Shown here piece after piece: positions 11,428 to 23,239 of a DNA stretch of 64,000 nucleotides. The notes under the pieces were generated by a model, which saw nothing but the letters and a program-made list of their open reading frames with translations, was not told the DNA's origin and made no database searches. How positions within the stretch are numbered: position 1 is the stretch's first letter; every line of letters begins with the position of its first letter. A program made the translations under genes and the position numbers. The stretch comes from Dichomitus squalens LYAD-421 SS1. Lineage: Eukaryota > Basidiomycota > Agaricomycetes > Polyporales > Polyporaceae. Where the stretch lies: assembly GCF_000275845.1 (NCBI RefSeq), contig NW_006766889.1:1227185-1291184 (forward strand). The letters are read 5' to 3'.

Positions 11428-13210
11428 ATGTCTACCACCAGTCTACCAGCATACACTGGGCGCCTGTCGTTCCAGGGTACGCCGGCCTATTCAGCTGAGC
11501 CGCACGCCTATGAGCAACGCCTCGCTCTAAACCGCCCAGTTCTGAGGCCGGAAGGGAGCTTTGTCAAGCAGTCGAAGAATGTGAGCCTCCGTCTCTACGC
11601 TCAGGACAACAACGCGAGCCTTCCAATCTACGGGTGCGGCGCTGCCGTTGAGGGCGCCGTTACTTTATCAGGTGTGGAGGGGGTCACTGCCGTTGAGGTC
11701 AAGGTGCGTGCTGCACACAAAGTCGACGACCGGAAAGGATTACAAATCTCTCTATCCCCTCACGGTACCTTTTGGTTCTCGTCACTAGATTGAGGGCAAT
11801 TTGCACCTGAGGGAAGTCGGAGAAGGCGGAACGACGACCTACAAGCTTTGTTTAGAGAAAGTCACGCTTTGGAGCAAGGAGATGGACTCGGAATCCTGTC
11901 CTTCGATGCTCGAGTTCAGCTTGACGTTGCCCACAACGTTCTCGGATGACAAGGACACCTACGTGAGTGCACACTACGTGCGCTAGGCTAGCCGCCATGG
12001 TACTCACCGGCGACTGCGCCTCCCTCAGCCACTACCGCCGACTCACGACGTCCATCTGTCCGGCGTGCCTGGATTCACGGCCGCAACAGAATACAAAGTG
12101 AGCGTGTCAGTGACAAAGAGCAAAGCATCGCAGCTCCTGCGGATAGGCAATGGGTCGGTTTCTGTCTTTCGTGAAAGATTTGCTAGAGTTGACGGTCAGC
12201 TTATCGCAAGGCACGTCTCGACCCCCTTCATCTACTACCCACGATCACGCCCGGGCGTGCCACTCCCGGCGCCGATGCGCCAGTCGTTCGACAACTTCAA
12301 GTTCATCGAAACGCCGGAGTGGCAGCGCTGGGAGTCGGTGATGAAGGCGCGGCTTGCCGGTGGCATGGACATCCTCTGTCAGGTGCGTGTCTCACGCCGC
12401 CGTCGCGCTACCGATCCCCGCGCGCGTGACCCCGTGGCGTGCTGGCCCCTCCTGATGCACGCTTTTTGTTGCAGCTGTACATACCTGCGTCCCGGGTATA
12501 CAGCATCACCCAGCCTATTCCGTTCCATGTCATGTTCAGCTCATCGGCGTTCTCCTTGGCGGCGTTCCTCCCGTACGGGCCCACCGCGACAATCCTCGCG
12601 CCGAACAAGCAATTTACGCGGCTGCGCGTCGTCAGGAAGTCGACTGTGGACGTTCGGTAGGACCTGCTTCCTTCAGGCCCACGTGCATCTCAGCGGGGCT
12701 CATGGTCATATTCTGCGTTCAGGAACGAGTTCATCTTGGGAACGAAGACAGATATCTGGAGGGTAGACCCCATCGGCGAGGGTGACTTCAAGCACTCTGT
12801 GAGTGCGACAAATCCAACGGCGCGAGCCTATGCCGTCTCTAGCAAACCGCGACTGAGCATCTGTCTCATTTAGGGTGATGGTCATGAATGGCTATGCTTT
12901 AACGGCGAGATACGCCTGGATAAAGACGTGAAGGTCGGAAGCTTCAAGGCCGGCGGCCTTAGTGTCAGGGTATGCAAGAAGGACAGTACCTCCGTGCGGC
13001 GTGTGTGCTGATATCCTCTGGCAGGATTTCCTCGAGTTCACGATGCAGCCACCGGAGCCGTCGAAAGCTCCGTTCAAGGAGATGCGCTTGGTGATTCCGA
13101 TCCATCTGACTACAGACGCGTGGTCGGTGGATAGCATGGCGCAAGCCGTCGTGAACAACTGGACGCCTCCGAGCCCTCCTGATTCGACTCACGAAGGACA
13201 GGCGATCTGA
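11428..13210 (+). CDS. Arrestin-like protein B
   Basis: This is a second arrestin-like protein, a diverged tandem copy of the gene ending at 10472. Matching blocks in order are VSLRLYAQDNNASLPIYGCG, AAVEGAVTLSGVEGVTAVEVK (with the G-x-V-x-G-x-V strand pair), IEGNLHLREVGEGGTTTYKL and LPPTHDVHLSGVPGFTA, then a C-terminal half with FHVMFSSSAFSLAAFLP and a final LVIPIHLTTDAWSVDSM. Probable endocytic or signalling adaptor. Seven or more introns; stop TGA at 13208. The first coding exon is the parent of a degenerate fragment found at about 36.55 kb. Identification rests on the strand pattern and paralogy; partner unknown. Confidence 0.8.
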
Positions 13211-14433
13211 ACACGACTCTATTGTAAAGCGCGGAACGCCCATGACTCGAATCATACACGAACGAGTTTTGTCGGACGATTTCGTGAGGCGCTATTCACC
13301 GTTGTGATGTTGTAGCATACGGTTACGTGCGCAATGGACTGGGTTCGCACGCGTTGCAGAAATGGAGGGGGCAGACGGGGTTATGGTAAGCACATATTCC
13401 GTCCTGTCAATCCTCGATGACAGCGAGATCAGGGGGACATGAAGATACTCCCGGGTGAAGCCGTGTTGCGCATGGCGGCTTTGTGGCGATGCATCCTTGG
13501 GAGACGTTTGACCTTTAGATGACAGTCTGCGTTCCGACATCGACCGATATGTGGTGGCCGATGAATAGTTGTGGGAACCGTTGAGTCTGGAAGTCGCACA
13601 TGCAAGGTAGTGTTGCCGGCGTGTCCAGGTACCTCGAAGGTCTTCTACGCTCGTAGCCTCAGGTTTAGTTTGATCACGTGGGAGTGCCTTGGAGAAAAGA
13701 GACAAACAAGGATATGGCGGTGCGGATTGTACTGAGGTGCGAAGCGATGGGTCGTGCCCGGCATGCCCGTTCTTGCACTCTTCGCACTCTTCGCACCCTT
13801 GGCACAGGGCAAACGAGGTGATCGGGTTGCCGCGGGCTGCAAGTTCTCGGCCAGGTGATGTTGATGAATTATGGAAATACGGTTCGCAGAGGGATGATCA
13901 TGCATAGTAGATCACATATCGGGGCCGCTTGGGGCGCATAGCTTGCGTGTGACTTCCCTTGCCGCACCGTGGGCGCTGCAGTGACGGAGCGTAGAGTTCT
14001 GACCCCGGCGCATGACGACGCGGTGGAGAAAGCTCGCGGACAATCTGACGGTTACGGCGAGCATCAGGGAGTCGCGTCGGCGTGGCGGATACAGATGCAG
14101 ATGCGATAGAAGCATGGTGTCTGACAGAGACACCGACTGGGCAACATGCTAGCACAAACATAGGCGTATCAGGAGCGGCGGGGACTTCTGTCACGATACA
14201 TCCGAGGCTCCTCGAATCTCGCAGTTTGTGTCTTCATGTTCGGCTGACTTCCGTCAGGACTTCGATGCGCAGGCTATATAAGGCCCGCTCCCGTTGTCCT
14301 CTGTCGCCAGTACGCTCATCTCTCTAGCTCCTCTTCCGATTCTGCTCCTCCAGGCATAGCGAGTACTAAGGAACTCGCCTCGAACCCGCCACCCACTGTA
14401 CTCCAGCACATCGCTATCTGTGGACGTCGCGAG
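13211..14433. other. Intergenic region upstream of GH30
   Basis: No gene recognised. Contains a short imperfect CTTCGCACT repeat near 13775-13800 and, at the right end, a TATA box 152 nt before the GH30 ATG. Confidence 0.4.
14275..14282 (+). promoter_or_regulatory. TATA box of the GH30 gene
   Basis: TATATAAG in GC-rich surroundings, followed by a pyrimidine-rich leader (ctcatctctctagctcctcttcc). The position about 150 nt upstream of the start suits a fungal core promoter. Confidence 0.6.
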
Positions 14434-17331
14434 ATGCGGAAACCAACAGCCTTCGCGTCGGTTCTCGCCTTCGCGGCCCCCATACTTGGTCAACAAATCT
14501 ACGACATCGTACGTACACCTGCTTCTCCATTGACCCCCGAGACGGGCGGCGTCGATCTTGCACTAGTGCCCATTGCTCACTTCTTGCTATCTGCTCTTGT
14601 GACCTCCCCGTCGCGATGCGCGTAGTGGGCGACGACGTGGGACAGATCGAGCATCTTCACGTACACGAATCTCTCCCCGAACCCAATAAACTTCGGCTCG
14701 CCAGGGGCCATTGGCGACGCCGACATCGACATCACAGACGCCTCGACGTTCCAGTCCGTCTGGGGCTTCGGCGCTTCCCTGAGTACGTCCCCTCGCTTCT
14801 AGTCTCGACCGGGCGCGGGGTCGCGTGTAGTGCGTCACCTGACTGCGCACCCTGCTGATATCACTGCTCGTGCTCCCCTCAGCCGATTCGTCTGCGCTGA
14901 TCCTCAACAATCTCAAGGCAAGTGTACCAATTCAGACATGCGGCTCCGAATGCGATAGCTGATAGAACGTCGCGGGTGCAGAACGCGGATTCGAGCAGCT
15001 ATTGGAGCCTGCTCGAGTACCTCTTCGACCGTGAGTGCTAGGTTTGGGCATCCGGCAGCGCTCCGCTCACAGCCATGCTGACTTCGTCTTGTCCTGCGTA
15101 ATTTCCCCGCCTCCGACGGCTTCTGGATCCCACCCCTGGTCTCTGCAGCGACGGATGGCGCGAACTCCGCGGGCTTCTCATATCTGCGCATCCCGCTCGG
15201 GGCCTCAGACTTTTCCGCTGGCCGTGAGTATCTTGGGTCTATCCTCGTCCCACGACAGCCCCGCTGGCGCAGTGCTGCACGCGGTCGCGGTGCGGTCTGC
15301 GTTACGTCTACAGCAGTCCGCTGACCCCGCTGGCCTCGTGGCGCGTGTAGTTTACAGTTTCGATGACACGAGCGGCGACACGTCCTTGTCCGGCTTCAAC
15401 ATTAACAGGGCGCCCTCGTATCTTTTCTCGGTCCTAAGTGACATCCGGAGCATAAACAACGTCCTTCGGATTCACATACTCCCCTGGTCGCCGGTGCGTC
15501 TCCAGGCACACGGCGCATGCGGGTATGTCTGCGTCAGAGCTGACATCATTGCAGCCGGGCTGGATGAAGGACTCCGGGACTATGAATGGCGGGAACTTCC
15601 TATCCAACTATACTACAGTCTGTGAGTGCGGGCCTATTCTGGGCCGCTGCCGTACGAACCGCGTGCGCACAGGGCTAACGTTCATTTTTGTCTTATGCGC
15701 GTTCTGTGCGCCGCAGACGCCAACTACCTTCTGAAGTCCCTTCAGGGCTTCCAGAGCAAGGGCATCTCAGTCTACGCTATCAGTATCCAGGTATGTTTGG
15801 TCGCGTGATCGTGCAGATAAGAGCTATGTTTGACTTGGACGGCATGCCGACTATACTTGCCTTGCTTACACAGAATGAGCCTGAGAATAGCAACCCGACC
15901 TATCCGACATGCAAGGTCTCTGCATCGCAGGAGGCGCAAATTGGTATCGCTCTGCGCTCATTGATGGATAGTAATGGATTCTCCGGGGTGAAGATAATCG
16001 GATATGAGCACAACTGGAACGACGCGGCAGGATATCCTATCACACTGGTATGTGAAGATTGCACCGGCAGTCATCCCGGGATATTGGCATTTAGTTCCAA
16101 ATCATGTCGGTCGCTGATATGGTTGCAGATGCAAGACGCCCCGAATGCATTTGCCGGTGTTTCGTTCCACTGCTACTCGGGCTCCGTGGACCAGCAAGAC
16201 ACGTTCCACAGCGCATACCCTACCAAGGAGATCTACTTCACCGAATGCTCCGGTACGCAGGGCACCGACTGGTGGAGCGACATCAAGGTCCGTCCTTGCC
16301 CGACCTCCCTCTCCTTCCCGCGACGGTTGACTAACCATCTGTCACAGTGGTACATGCAAAACCTGTGAGTCCGCGCGTCCCGTTTCAGGACGCATCTCAG
16401 ATCGTGTCCTGCTCGAACGCTGCTGCGCCTGGATCTGGAATCTGACGTGCGACAACACAGCTTCGTCGGGGGGATCACGCACAACTCCCACAACGGCCTG
16501 ATGTGGAACCTCGCGCTCGACGGGAACGGCAGCCCGATGCTCCCCGGGACGAACTCGTGCGGCACCCCCTGCCGGCCGGTCGTCACCGTTAACAGCGACG
16601 GGAGCTGGAGCGTCAACCAAGAGTGTACGTCTTCGTCCATTCTGCCCCTCTTCTATGTCCTCGTCTTCGACCCCGTACTGTACTGACTTGCCCCTCCCGT
16701 GTGCAATGTGCAGTCTACTCCATGGCCCAAGCCGCCAAGGCGACCCTTCCCCGCGACGCGGGTGGCCCATGGGGGAAGCGCATCGGCGTGAGCGTCGGCG
16801 GCACGCTCAGCTCGGCCCTCACCGTCGGCGCGTACGTCACCGGCCGCGTCAACTCCGCAGACTGGCTGCGCTACAGCCTCGTCGTACTCAACTCGTGCGT
16901 GTCCTGATTTTCACTCGCGGGCCCCTCCAATCCGTTGCGCTGATTGCTCGGGCGTCGTTGCGCGCGCGCTCGCTGGTAGGAACGACCACCCGAACGGCCC
17001 GTGGGACCCCGTGCCCGTGCAGACGACGATCGAGTTCCGCGGGATGCAGGCGACGTACACGTTTCCTGTGGGTGTCACGACGCTCTGGTGGTACGCACCG
17101 AACGAGGGCCATTCGTTCGACGGCGAGTTCGCGAACGCGACTGCGACTTTTGGCGACTCGAGTGAGCCTATCACGTTCACGGAGCAGCCTGCGGGAGACG
17201 CAGGGGTGGTCGAGGACACGGCGGTGAAGGTCGACGCAAATGCGGAGTTCGACGAGGACGACGTACATTATGCGGAGAACGTGGACGAGCAGACGCGCTT
17301 GTTCAGGTTCCGCAGGCAGCTGCAGCTGTGA
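14434..17331 (+). CDS. Secreted GH30 glycoside hydrolase (beta-glucanase type)
   Basis: GH30 enzymes are retaining hydrolases; fungal members mostly cut beta-1,6-glucan or glucosylceramide. The signal peptide is MRKPTAFASVLAFAAPILGQ. Then come WGFGASLADSSA, DGANSAGFSYLRIPLGASDF, HILPWSPPGWMKDSGTMNGG, and the acid/base motif NEPENSNPTYPTC near 15875-15920. The nucleophile region is IYFTECSGTQGTDWW near 16230-16280, followed by MWNLALDGNGSPMLPGTNSC and a C-terminal beta domain with YVTGRVNSADWLRYSLVVLN. Both catalytic Glu are present. More than ten introns. The acidic tail (FDEDDVHYAENVDEQTRLF) ends at TGA 17329. A TATA box lies upstream. The last exon and 3' flank were copied to 39.8-40.1 kb. 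Likely extracellular, acting on fungal cell-wall glucan; substrate inferred. Confidence 0.9.
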
Positions 17332-17958
17332 AGTGGCCACTGCGTGTGAGCATCTATCCTTCGATCCCATCCCTATATGTCGGTTCCTATGCGCAACATT
17401 CACGCTCGCATTGTATCTCTATGATCACTTTTACACGCCTTCACTCTCCTCCGTCCCGAGGAAGCTTCCTGGCATGGGTTCCGTTAATACCTCGCGCTGG
17501 ATGCGCTGCTGTACGCCCTTTACGACCTCTCACGACTTCATGACGAGATACCAGCACCGTGTTCGGTGGCATGTACGACTAGAATCTAATACGATGATGT
17601 TGCCGACGAGGGAGATGTATCATGGAAAGAGAACTTCTGCACATGCCTACGAGCAGATGAGAGTTGGGCAAGGGGCTTGCTCGAGTTTGCTCGCTCACGG
17701 GCGTGTTTTTGATAACAAAAAGCGTCAGATAAGCGGTGGTGAAACAATTTGTGGCAGTAGCAAGCTAATTTAAGACGAGTAGGGCTCTCAGCTGACATAT
17801 GCTTATACAGAGGTAATGCGCGAATACGTGAATCGGAATCCAGGACAGAGAAGATACATAGGAAAGCAAGTAGACCCAAGAAATAGGGACAGCACCACAG
17901 CAACGAAAGCATAGAGCAGGCTCGGTAGTAATCGTCAATGCTCTTGGACAGTTGGCGT
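17332..17958. other. Intergenic, convergent 3' ends
   Basis: Space between the GH30 3' end (plus) and the FunK1 stop (minus). About 200 bp next to GH30 is matched by the displaced copy near 39.8 kb. No gene seen. Confidence 0.45.
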
Positions 17959-19270
17959 CTACTGGCCACGCCCTTTCTTCCCAGTACGGCGAGGGTTCGA
18001 AGCGACCCTTTCCTTGGGCGCACGTTTTGCGACGATAGGCAGCTGAGGGCCTTGCTTAGCCTTCGCCGCCAGTCTAAGACTGCGCCGGGGCAGTCCTAGT
18101 GAGGCTGACGGTTTAGGAGCTTCGGCGGCCAACTTCTTGCCTCGTGGACGTTTTGCCTTCTTGTCGGGCTCAGGCTCGTCGAGATCGCGCTCCTTGGAAG
18201 CGCGTTTCCCGAGGACGATGGCTTCAGTGGATTCCAGACCTGTTTGGGGTTCATAGTCGCCTAGTGCGCGAGGATAATCACGAACGACCCGGTCGTTCTG
18301 CTCAAGGGTTTCTGTCTGCAAGATGTCGGCCCAGAACGTATCGAGCTGGTCGGCGGACCACTGAGACGTGTCTCGGCGTGGTCCTGAGTGACCGCCGCCG
18401 ACAGGTATCATATGGTCTAGGACTGAATCCAACCACCGCTGGAACGGGGCTGGGATGTTCGCGTGCTTGATGTAGTCGTGCTGAAGCGCGAGGCCTATTT
18501 TCCCATCGCCCCCCACAAAGGCCTTCCTAACTGGGTGCCACCTAGAGAGCTCGAAGATTCCCTTCATCGCTGCCTGCAGGTCATCCTGAGAGAGGTCGTG
18601 GGGAAGCCACAGAAGAGCGCAGTAGAGCACCACATAGACCAGAGATTCTAGATCGTCTGCCAATGTCTGCTTACCCTCGAAACCGAAGGACGACAGCATG
18701 CGACGTGACATGAAGAGCCACGTTCCCTATGAGAGAGGGTCAGATCAAGTCGACTATTGGCGGAAAATAGATCCTGCAGCACGTCCGGTCTCAACCGCTT
18801 CCCCCGATTCATCAACATCACAGCAGGAGTCCCAGTCAATGAGAACACCTGTCCTGGCTCGCGCACCAAGATGATGTTGCCGACGCTGATGTCCCTATGC
18901 AGATTTGTATCCTTCGTAAAAGCATCCTTCATTGCTGAGTATCCCATATGAGTCAGAGCGAGGGCCCGGGTGAATATGCAACATAGTACTTGCCTTGGAG
19001 GACATCATAGGTCGCATGAAGGAGCTCGTCTGTCCCGACAAAACGACGAAGGCCATACCCGACGGTACCCATAACGACACGATAATGCCAATGTTCAGCA
19101 AGTAATACTCGCTTCCCGTCCACCTTGCACACCCACGATGCTGAACAAAACGCGTCATTGAGTGAACACTGCATCTCTTCCTCTACAGCAACGTCAGCGG
19201 GCGCGAGACTCCACACAATGCAGTCACACTCACGTATGAAATCGTGCATTGCCAGTCGGCTGTGAAACAT
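17959..19270 (-). CDS. FunK1-type protein kinase, N-lobe short or diverged
   Basis: The diagnostic catalytic loop is LHRDISVGNIILV (around 18870-18910), with Asp as catalytic base and Asn as metal ligand. Downstream is GTWLFMSRRML, the FunK1 equivalent of the activation-segment end, then QTLADDLESLVYVVLYCALL and a basic tail (KKAKRPRGKKL, RRTGKKGRGQ) that looks nuclear-targeting. These kinases are a basidiomycete expansion whose substrates are unknown. The N-terminal half typical of the family (usual length 600-900 residues) is not clearly present: only about 100 residues precede the catalytic loop, starting MFHSRLAMHDFIREC. The start is tentative; upstream exons beyond 19270 may exist. At least two introns. 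Confidence 0.8.
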
Positions 19271-19450
19271 TCGGACACACGTGCCTCTCGACGCCAGGAA
19301 ACTGCGAATGAAAAGATGACATGCGCATGCAGAACGGTGTCGATGGAGTCAAAGCGTCATGATTTCAGGGCGAAATATCGCTGCAGGCCCGGGCCACCCG
19401 CGAAAATGGACGGCGCTGAGACATTCGGCAAACTGATTTCGTGCGAAGGC

Positions 19451-19996
19451 TCAAGAGTCGCTGCAGGGGAGGCTACCATCGTTGCACCGTGCTCGGAAGA
19501 AGGTAACCATCTGGACCTCTGGGCAGCGCATCGCTACCTGTTCCGCGAACGCGGGAAAGCAGGGCCATCGGCGGCGCTGTGTGCTCTCAACTCGTCCCGG
19601 CGCTTTCTGGAGAGGCAGCGGCGCATCGGAGGCGAGTAGAGTCGTTCCTGGGGCATCACGCAGGCCTGTCTGCAGATCCACCGGGACGCCGTCACCCAGG
19701 TCTAACGACCTCAAAGTCGACAATTTGGACAGGTGGACGAGGGAGAAGCGGAGACTAAGGGGACGCACCAATATATCGGATACCTCTATACCACCCGCTT
19801 CGAGGTAGGGTTTATAGCCGGCTTGTCGTGTCGGTATCGAAATCGTGCATCCGTCTTCAATGATGGCTTCATGTCGGGTGCAACATACATAGAGTCGGCC
19901 GGTAGGAGTAATGATGTACGGTGGTAGTTCGCGGAGGAGAAGAGGAGTGCCGTGACAAATATGATCTTGTTCGCAATGGGCCCACGAGAAGCGCAT
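19451..19996 (-). CDS. Possible F-box/LRR-like hypothetical fragment
   Basis: A single open stretch of 181 codons with segments such as LSKLSTLRSLDLGDGVPVD and FAEQVAMRCPEVQMVTFF. The spacing of Leu and the CPEVQ segment resemble the LRR part of mushroom F-box proteins. No F-box itself was found and no flanking exons could be fixed. It could instead be a remote 5' part of the FunK1 gene or a relic. Low certainty. Confidence 0.25.
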   Translation of the reverse strand: MRFSWAHCEQDHICHGTPLLLRELPPYIITPTGRLYVCCTRHEAIIEDGCTISIPTRQAGYKPYLEAGGIEVSDILVRPLSLRFSLVHLSKLSTLRSLDLGDGVPVDLQTGLRDAPGTTLLASDAPLPLQKAPGRVESTQRRRWPCFPAFAEQVAMRCPEVQMVTFFRARCNDGSLPCSDS

Positions 19997-20698
19997 AGTA
20001 GGAGACAGAACTTACTCCAAGGCCTGTTCTAAATGTCATCATAAGAATTGGAAGCGGATACATCGAGCACATTGAGCTGGGAAGCCATCGAACGTCCCGA
20101 GGCAAAGTAGCACTCACAGGTCGTGCGCCCACGGTGTGGGGTTGTTTCGTGATCACGACGAGATGTCGGCCAGGTTTGAGTAATCCTGCAAAGGAGTAGG
20201 GACCTTCGAACGCCTTGTTGACCAGCATCATGGGCGCGGTAAGCCGAGATTACCGCTTCGACTGGTCCTGAACTGTTGGAGTCCACGCGTTCTACATCCC
20301 TGCCGGTCTCAAAATCCCATACGAAAGTAATTTTCTACGAACGCCCAGGTTCCTACACTGGCGCTGGAGAATGCGTTTCACCGGAACGTTGTCTTATCTG
20401 ATGGTTCGGGAACCAGGATGCCGGCCGCGAAAGAGTGAGTCGACTCCACAAAGCGGGCGACTACATGGCGTTTTGCAAGGCAGTCCGTTGGCAGCGCAGG
20501 TGTCTGTCCAAGACAAGGATTGATCAGGGACGGAAAGTACGAGCCGGAGCGCAGCGGAGGATAGAGCGACGCAGAAGCAGGTTATGATGCCAATGAGCGC
20601 GAATCATAGTAGGAGACACTGACCAGCCGCAACGCGGAACCTCTACCGCACTGGATTGTGCCTGGGTATACAATCTTCAAAGAGGGCAACGGCCTTTA

Positions 20699-20955
20699 CA
20701 GCGGTTTGCATATCGATAGGCCCTTTTGAAGAAAATACGCTCAGGTCGGTTGACGAGCCGACCAAGATGCGAGTCCGATCCGCCACTCAAGACGCTGGAG
20801 GGCACCACCGAGACGCGTTGAACTGGCCCTGCTGGGCAGCGCGCTCGGTGAGGTCTCGGAGCGTCTGACTACCTGATTGGGCTCGGATATGGCTCGGCAC
20901 CCAACCGACCTGAGCATGTTTTTTTCCAAGGGGCCTATCGATATGCAAACCGCTG
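20699..20955. mobile_element. 257-bp MITE, Tc1/mariner-like (TA target)
   Basis: Both ends carry the same inverted sequence, beginning CAGCGGTTTGCATATCGATA. The inverted repeats match with few mismatches for about 54 bp, through GCTCAGGTCGGTTG. Each end is flanked by TA (20697-20698 and 20956-20957), the Tc1/mariner target duplication. There is no coding capacity, so it is non-autonomous. The superfamily is assigned only by the TA duplication and the CA... terminus. Confidence 0.7.
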
Positions 20956-21756
20956 TAAGTGTGTCTATCAGTTTCCATCACGTCCCTAGAATTCGATTGC
21001 GACGTACTCCAAGTCTAACCACATGAAAGGCGCTGAATTGTTCATGACGCGGTGCGCAGTGAAGCGCTCGTAGAGAAAATACGAAGTGACATTACTTAGG
21101 TGGCGCGATCGCCAACCTGATGGATGCTATGGAGCGTCACAGATGAGGGAGTGGAGAGTCCGGATTGGAATGTGTGAGGTGGTGATTGGTGGAGGAGCAG
21201 CTGGAGGAAGAGCGGCGGTGCGAGTGAGGAAGGTTCTTCGCTGCGTGGAATGTTCTTGGCTGGCATGATCCTACGCTCGGCGAGTTGCGAAGCGTGTTGA
21301 GTGGACATTGCTTACGAGCCACCGAGGCTGGTGTCCGGAGTTGGTGTCCGAGCGGAGGTAGCTCAAGCATCCATGAGTCCGTGATGACCACGCGCGACCG
21401 TCCTGTCCGCCCCGGAGACGCGGGGTGGCGTATATGTAAGTTAGCGCGACCCGTGAGTGGAACTGCGAACAGACCCACCCATCCCTCATCGCACACCCGC
21501 GATACGTACACGCAGGCTTCACTGTGTGCCAATGGAAGCCATCGAAACTGGTGGACGGCCGGTCGGGATTGAGATGAGAGGAAGCAGAGCCGCGTGCGCT
21601 CTGGAAGAGTCCAACGTCATCCAGCACTCGACCAAAAAGGCAGGCGGTCTGCATATCTTGCCCCCGGACTCCCCTCTCCCGCTTTCGTCTTCGTCCTCAA
21701 CATCCTCCCGCTCGGGCCACTTGCTCGAGCCTGGCCTCCGCCTCTTCGCTCTCTCC
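20956..21756. other. Intergenic, 5' region of the RING gene
   Basis: No gene recognised. The region 21460-21756 is open in the frame of the following gene and contains in-frame ATGs at 21532 and 21574, so an alternative longer N terminus is possible. The signal-peptide start at 21757 is preferred. Confidence 0.4.
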
Positions 21757-23239
21757 ATGATCAGCCTATTCCTCGCCCTCGTCCTCACCTCATCGTCTCT
21801 CGTCGCCCCCGCCCGCTGCACCCCCGTCGACTGGCTCCGTAAGCTCACTGGGCCTCCTCCTGGAAGCGCCCGCGACGACAGCAGCTGGCTCTGGGGCTGG
21901 GCTTGGGCCTCGGATGGCACCGTCTCTGTCGTCGACCGAACGCCTCCCGTCACCTTCCCAGCACGGCCTGCCTCGTTCGGCGCAGAGCTTGCCGACCCGC
22001 TCCTGGGGTATGTAATCCCCCTTTCGTCTTTCACGTCTCCTTGCCCCCAGGACGGGGGAGACGAGACGAACCGCACCCGTTTTTTCGAGGCCGACCCTGT
22101 CCTGGGATGCCCCGAACTCTGCATCAGTGGGGATCACACGCCGGAGGACGCGGACACCTGGATCGCGCTTGTTCAGCGAGGTGGCTGTCCTTTCGTCGAG
22201 AAGGCGAGGCAGGCACAGAAGCTGGGCGCGAAGGCGGTTGTAGTTGGGGGAGACAGAGACAATCCGGATGCACTACTGAACATGTTTAGCGAAAGTGAGT
22301 CGATTGACGTTCTTAGCTCTCTCTTCTGTTGACATAGCTCTGCCTCCGCAGGGGATTCGTCGGACGTCACCATCGCCGCTACCTACATTAAGTATTGGGA
22401 TTACGTCCAGCTTTCAGCTATGATCGCAACGTCCAACACTACGCACAACGGCTTGAAGACCCTTTCACTACTCATCAGCACTGAATATTCGGCATGGGAA
22501 TGGTATTCGTGAGCTCATCCACTACATGCGCAAGACTCCATCCGATTCTGACACACATAATCGAACACGCAGCCCCGTAATCACCTTCATAATAATACTT
22601 CTACTTCCTTCTCTGCTCACTTTCCTAACGCTTCTCATCCACCGTGTACGAGCCGCTCGCGCTGCCCAGCGCGATCGAGCTCCGGAGGACATCGTCCACA
22701 AGTTTCCATCCCGGGTATGGACCGGCACTGGCTGGGAGAAACACGAGCCCCTGTACGTTCCCGCAGACGTCAGTAACGCCGAGGGCCCGCCCGACCTCGA
22801 ACGAGGACCAGATGCCCCGTCGACTTCGCATGAACCCTCGACGCCGGCATGGGCGGACCAGCAGGTGGAGTGCGCGATCTGCTTGGAGATGTTTGTCAAG
22901 GGGGATCGCGTGCGCGTCCTTCCCTGCTACCACCTCTTCCATATCGACGAGATTGATGAGTGGCTGATCCACAAGAAGAAACTGGTGCGTCGTCGACTTG
23001 CTGCTGGTCACGCGACAGCAACCGTTCCTGACCCTGCCCATCACCAGTGTCCTATTTGCAAGGCGGATGTGACGCAGCCGCATTCAGAGGCTCAGCCCCC
23101 TGCGCCCTCTGACTCCGACGACCATCACGACCGGCCCACGTCTACACGAGCCGCGTCTTCGTCCGCGCATCCAGACGAGCGGACGCCCCTCCTTCAGCCC
23201 CCATCCGATCAACGAGCCGGTTCTCCGTCGTCGACATAA
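21757..23239 (+). CDS. PA-TM-RING E3 ubiquitin ligase
   Basis: This is a membrane E3 of the PA-TM-RING type. The N-terminal signal peptide is MISLFLALVLTSSSLVAPARC. A protease-associated domain follows in the lumen (ALVQRGGCPFVEKARQAQKLGAKAVVV, 22165-22260 region), then a transmembrane helix (VITFIIILLLPSLLTFLTLLI, about 22570-22640). The cytosolic RING is CAICLEMF...LPCYHLFH...EWLIHKKKL joined across an intron (about 22985-23047) to CPICKADV. The tail has Ser/Asp-rich sequence and TPLLQ, a possible sorting signal. Likely acts in the secretory or endolysosomal membrane. Oddity: the position after H-x-x in the RING cross-brace is Glu, not Cys. Introns also at about 22294-22351 and 22510-22571. 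Confidence 0.85.

Noticed and set aside
13770..13805. CTTCGCACT tandem repeat
   Set aside because: Only two to three imperfect copies, with no sign of function.
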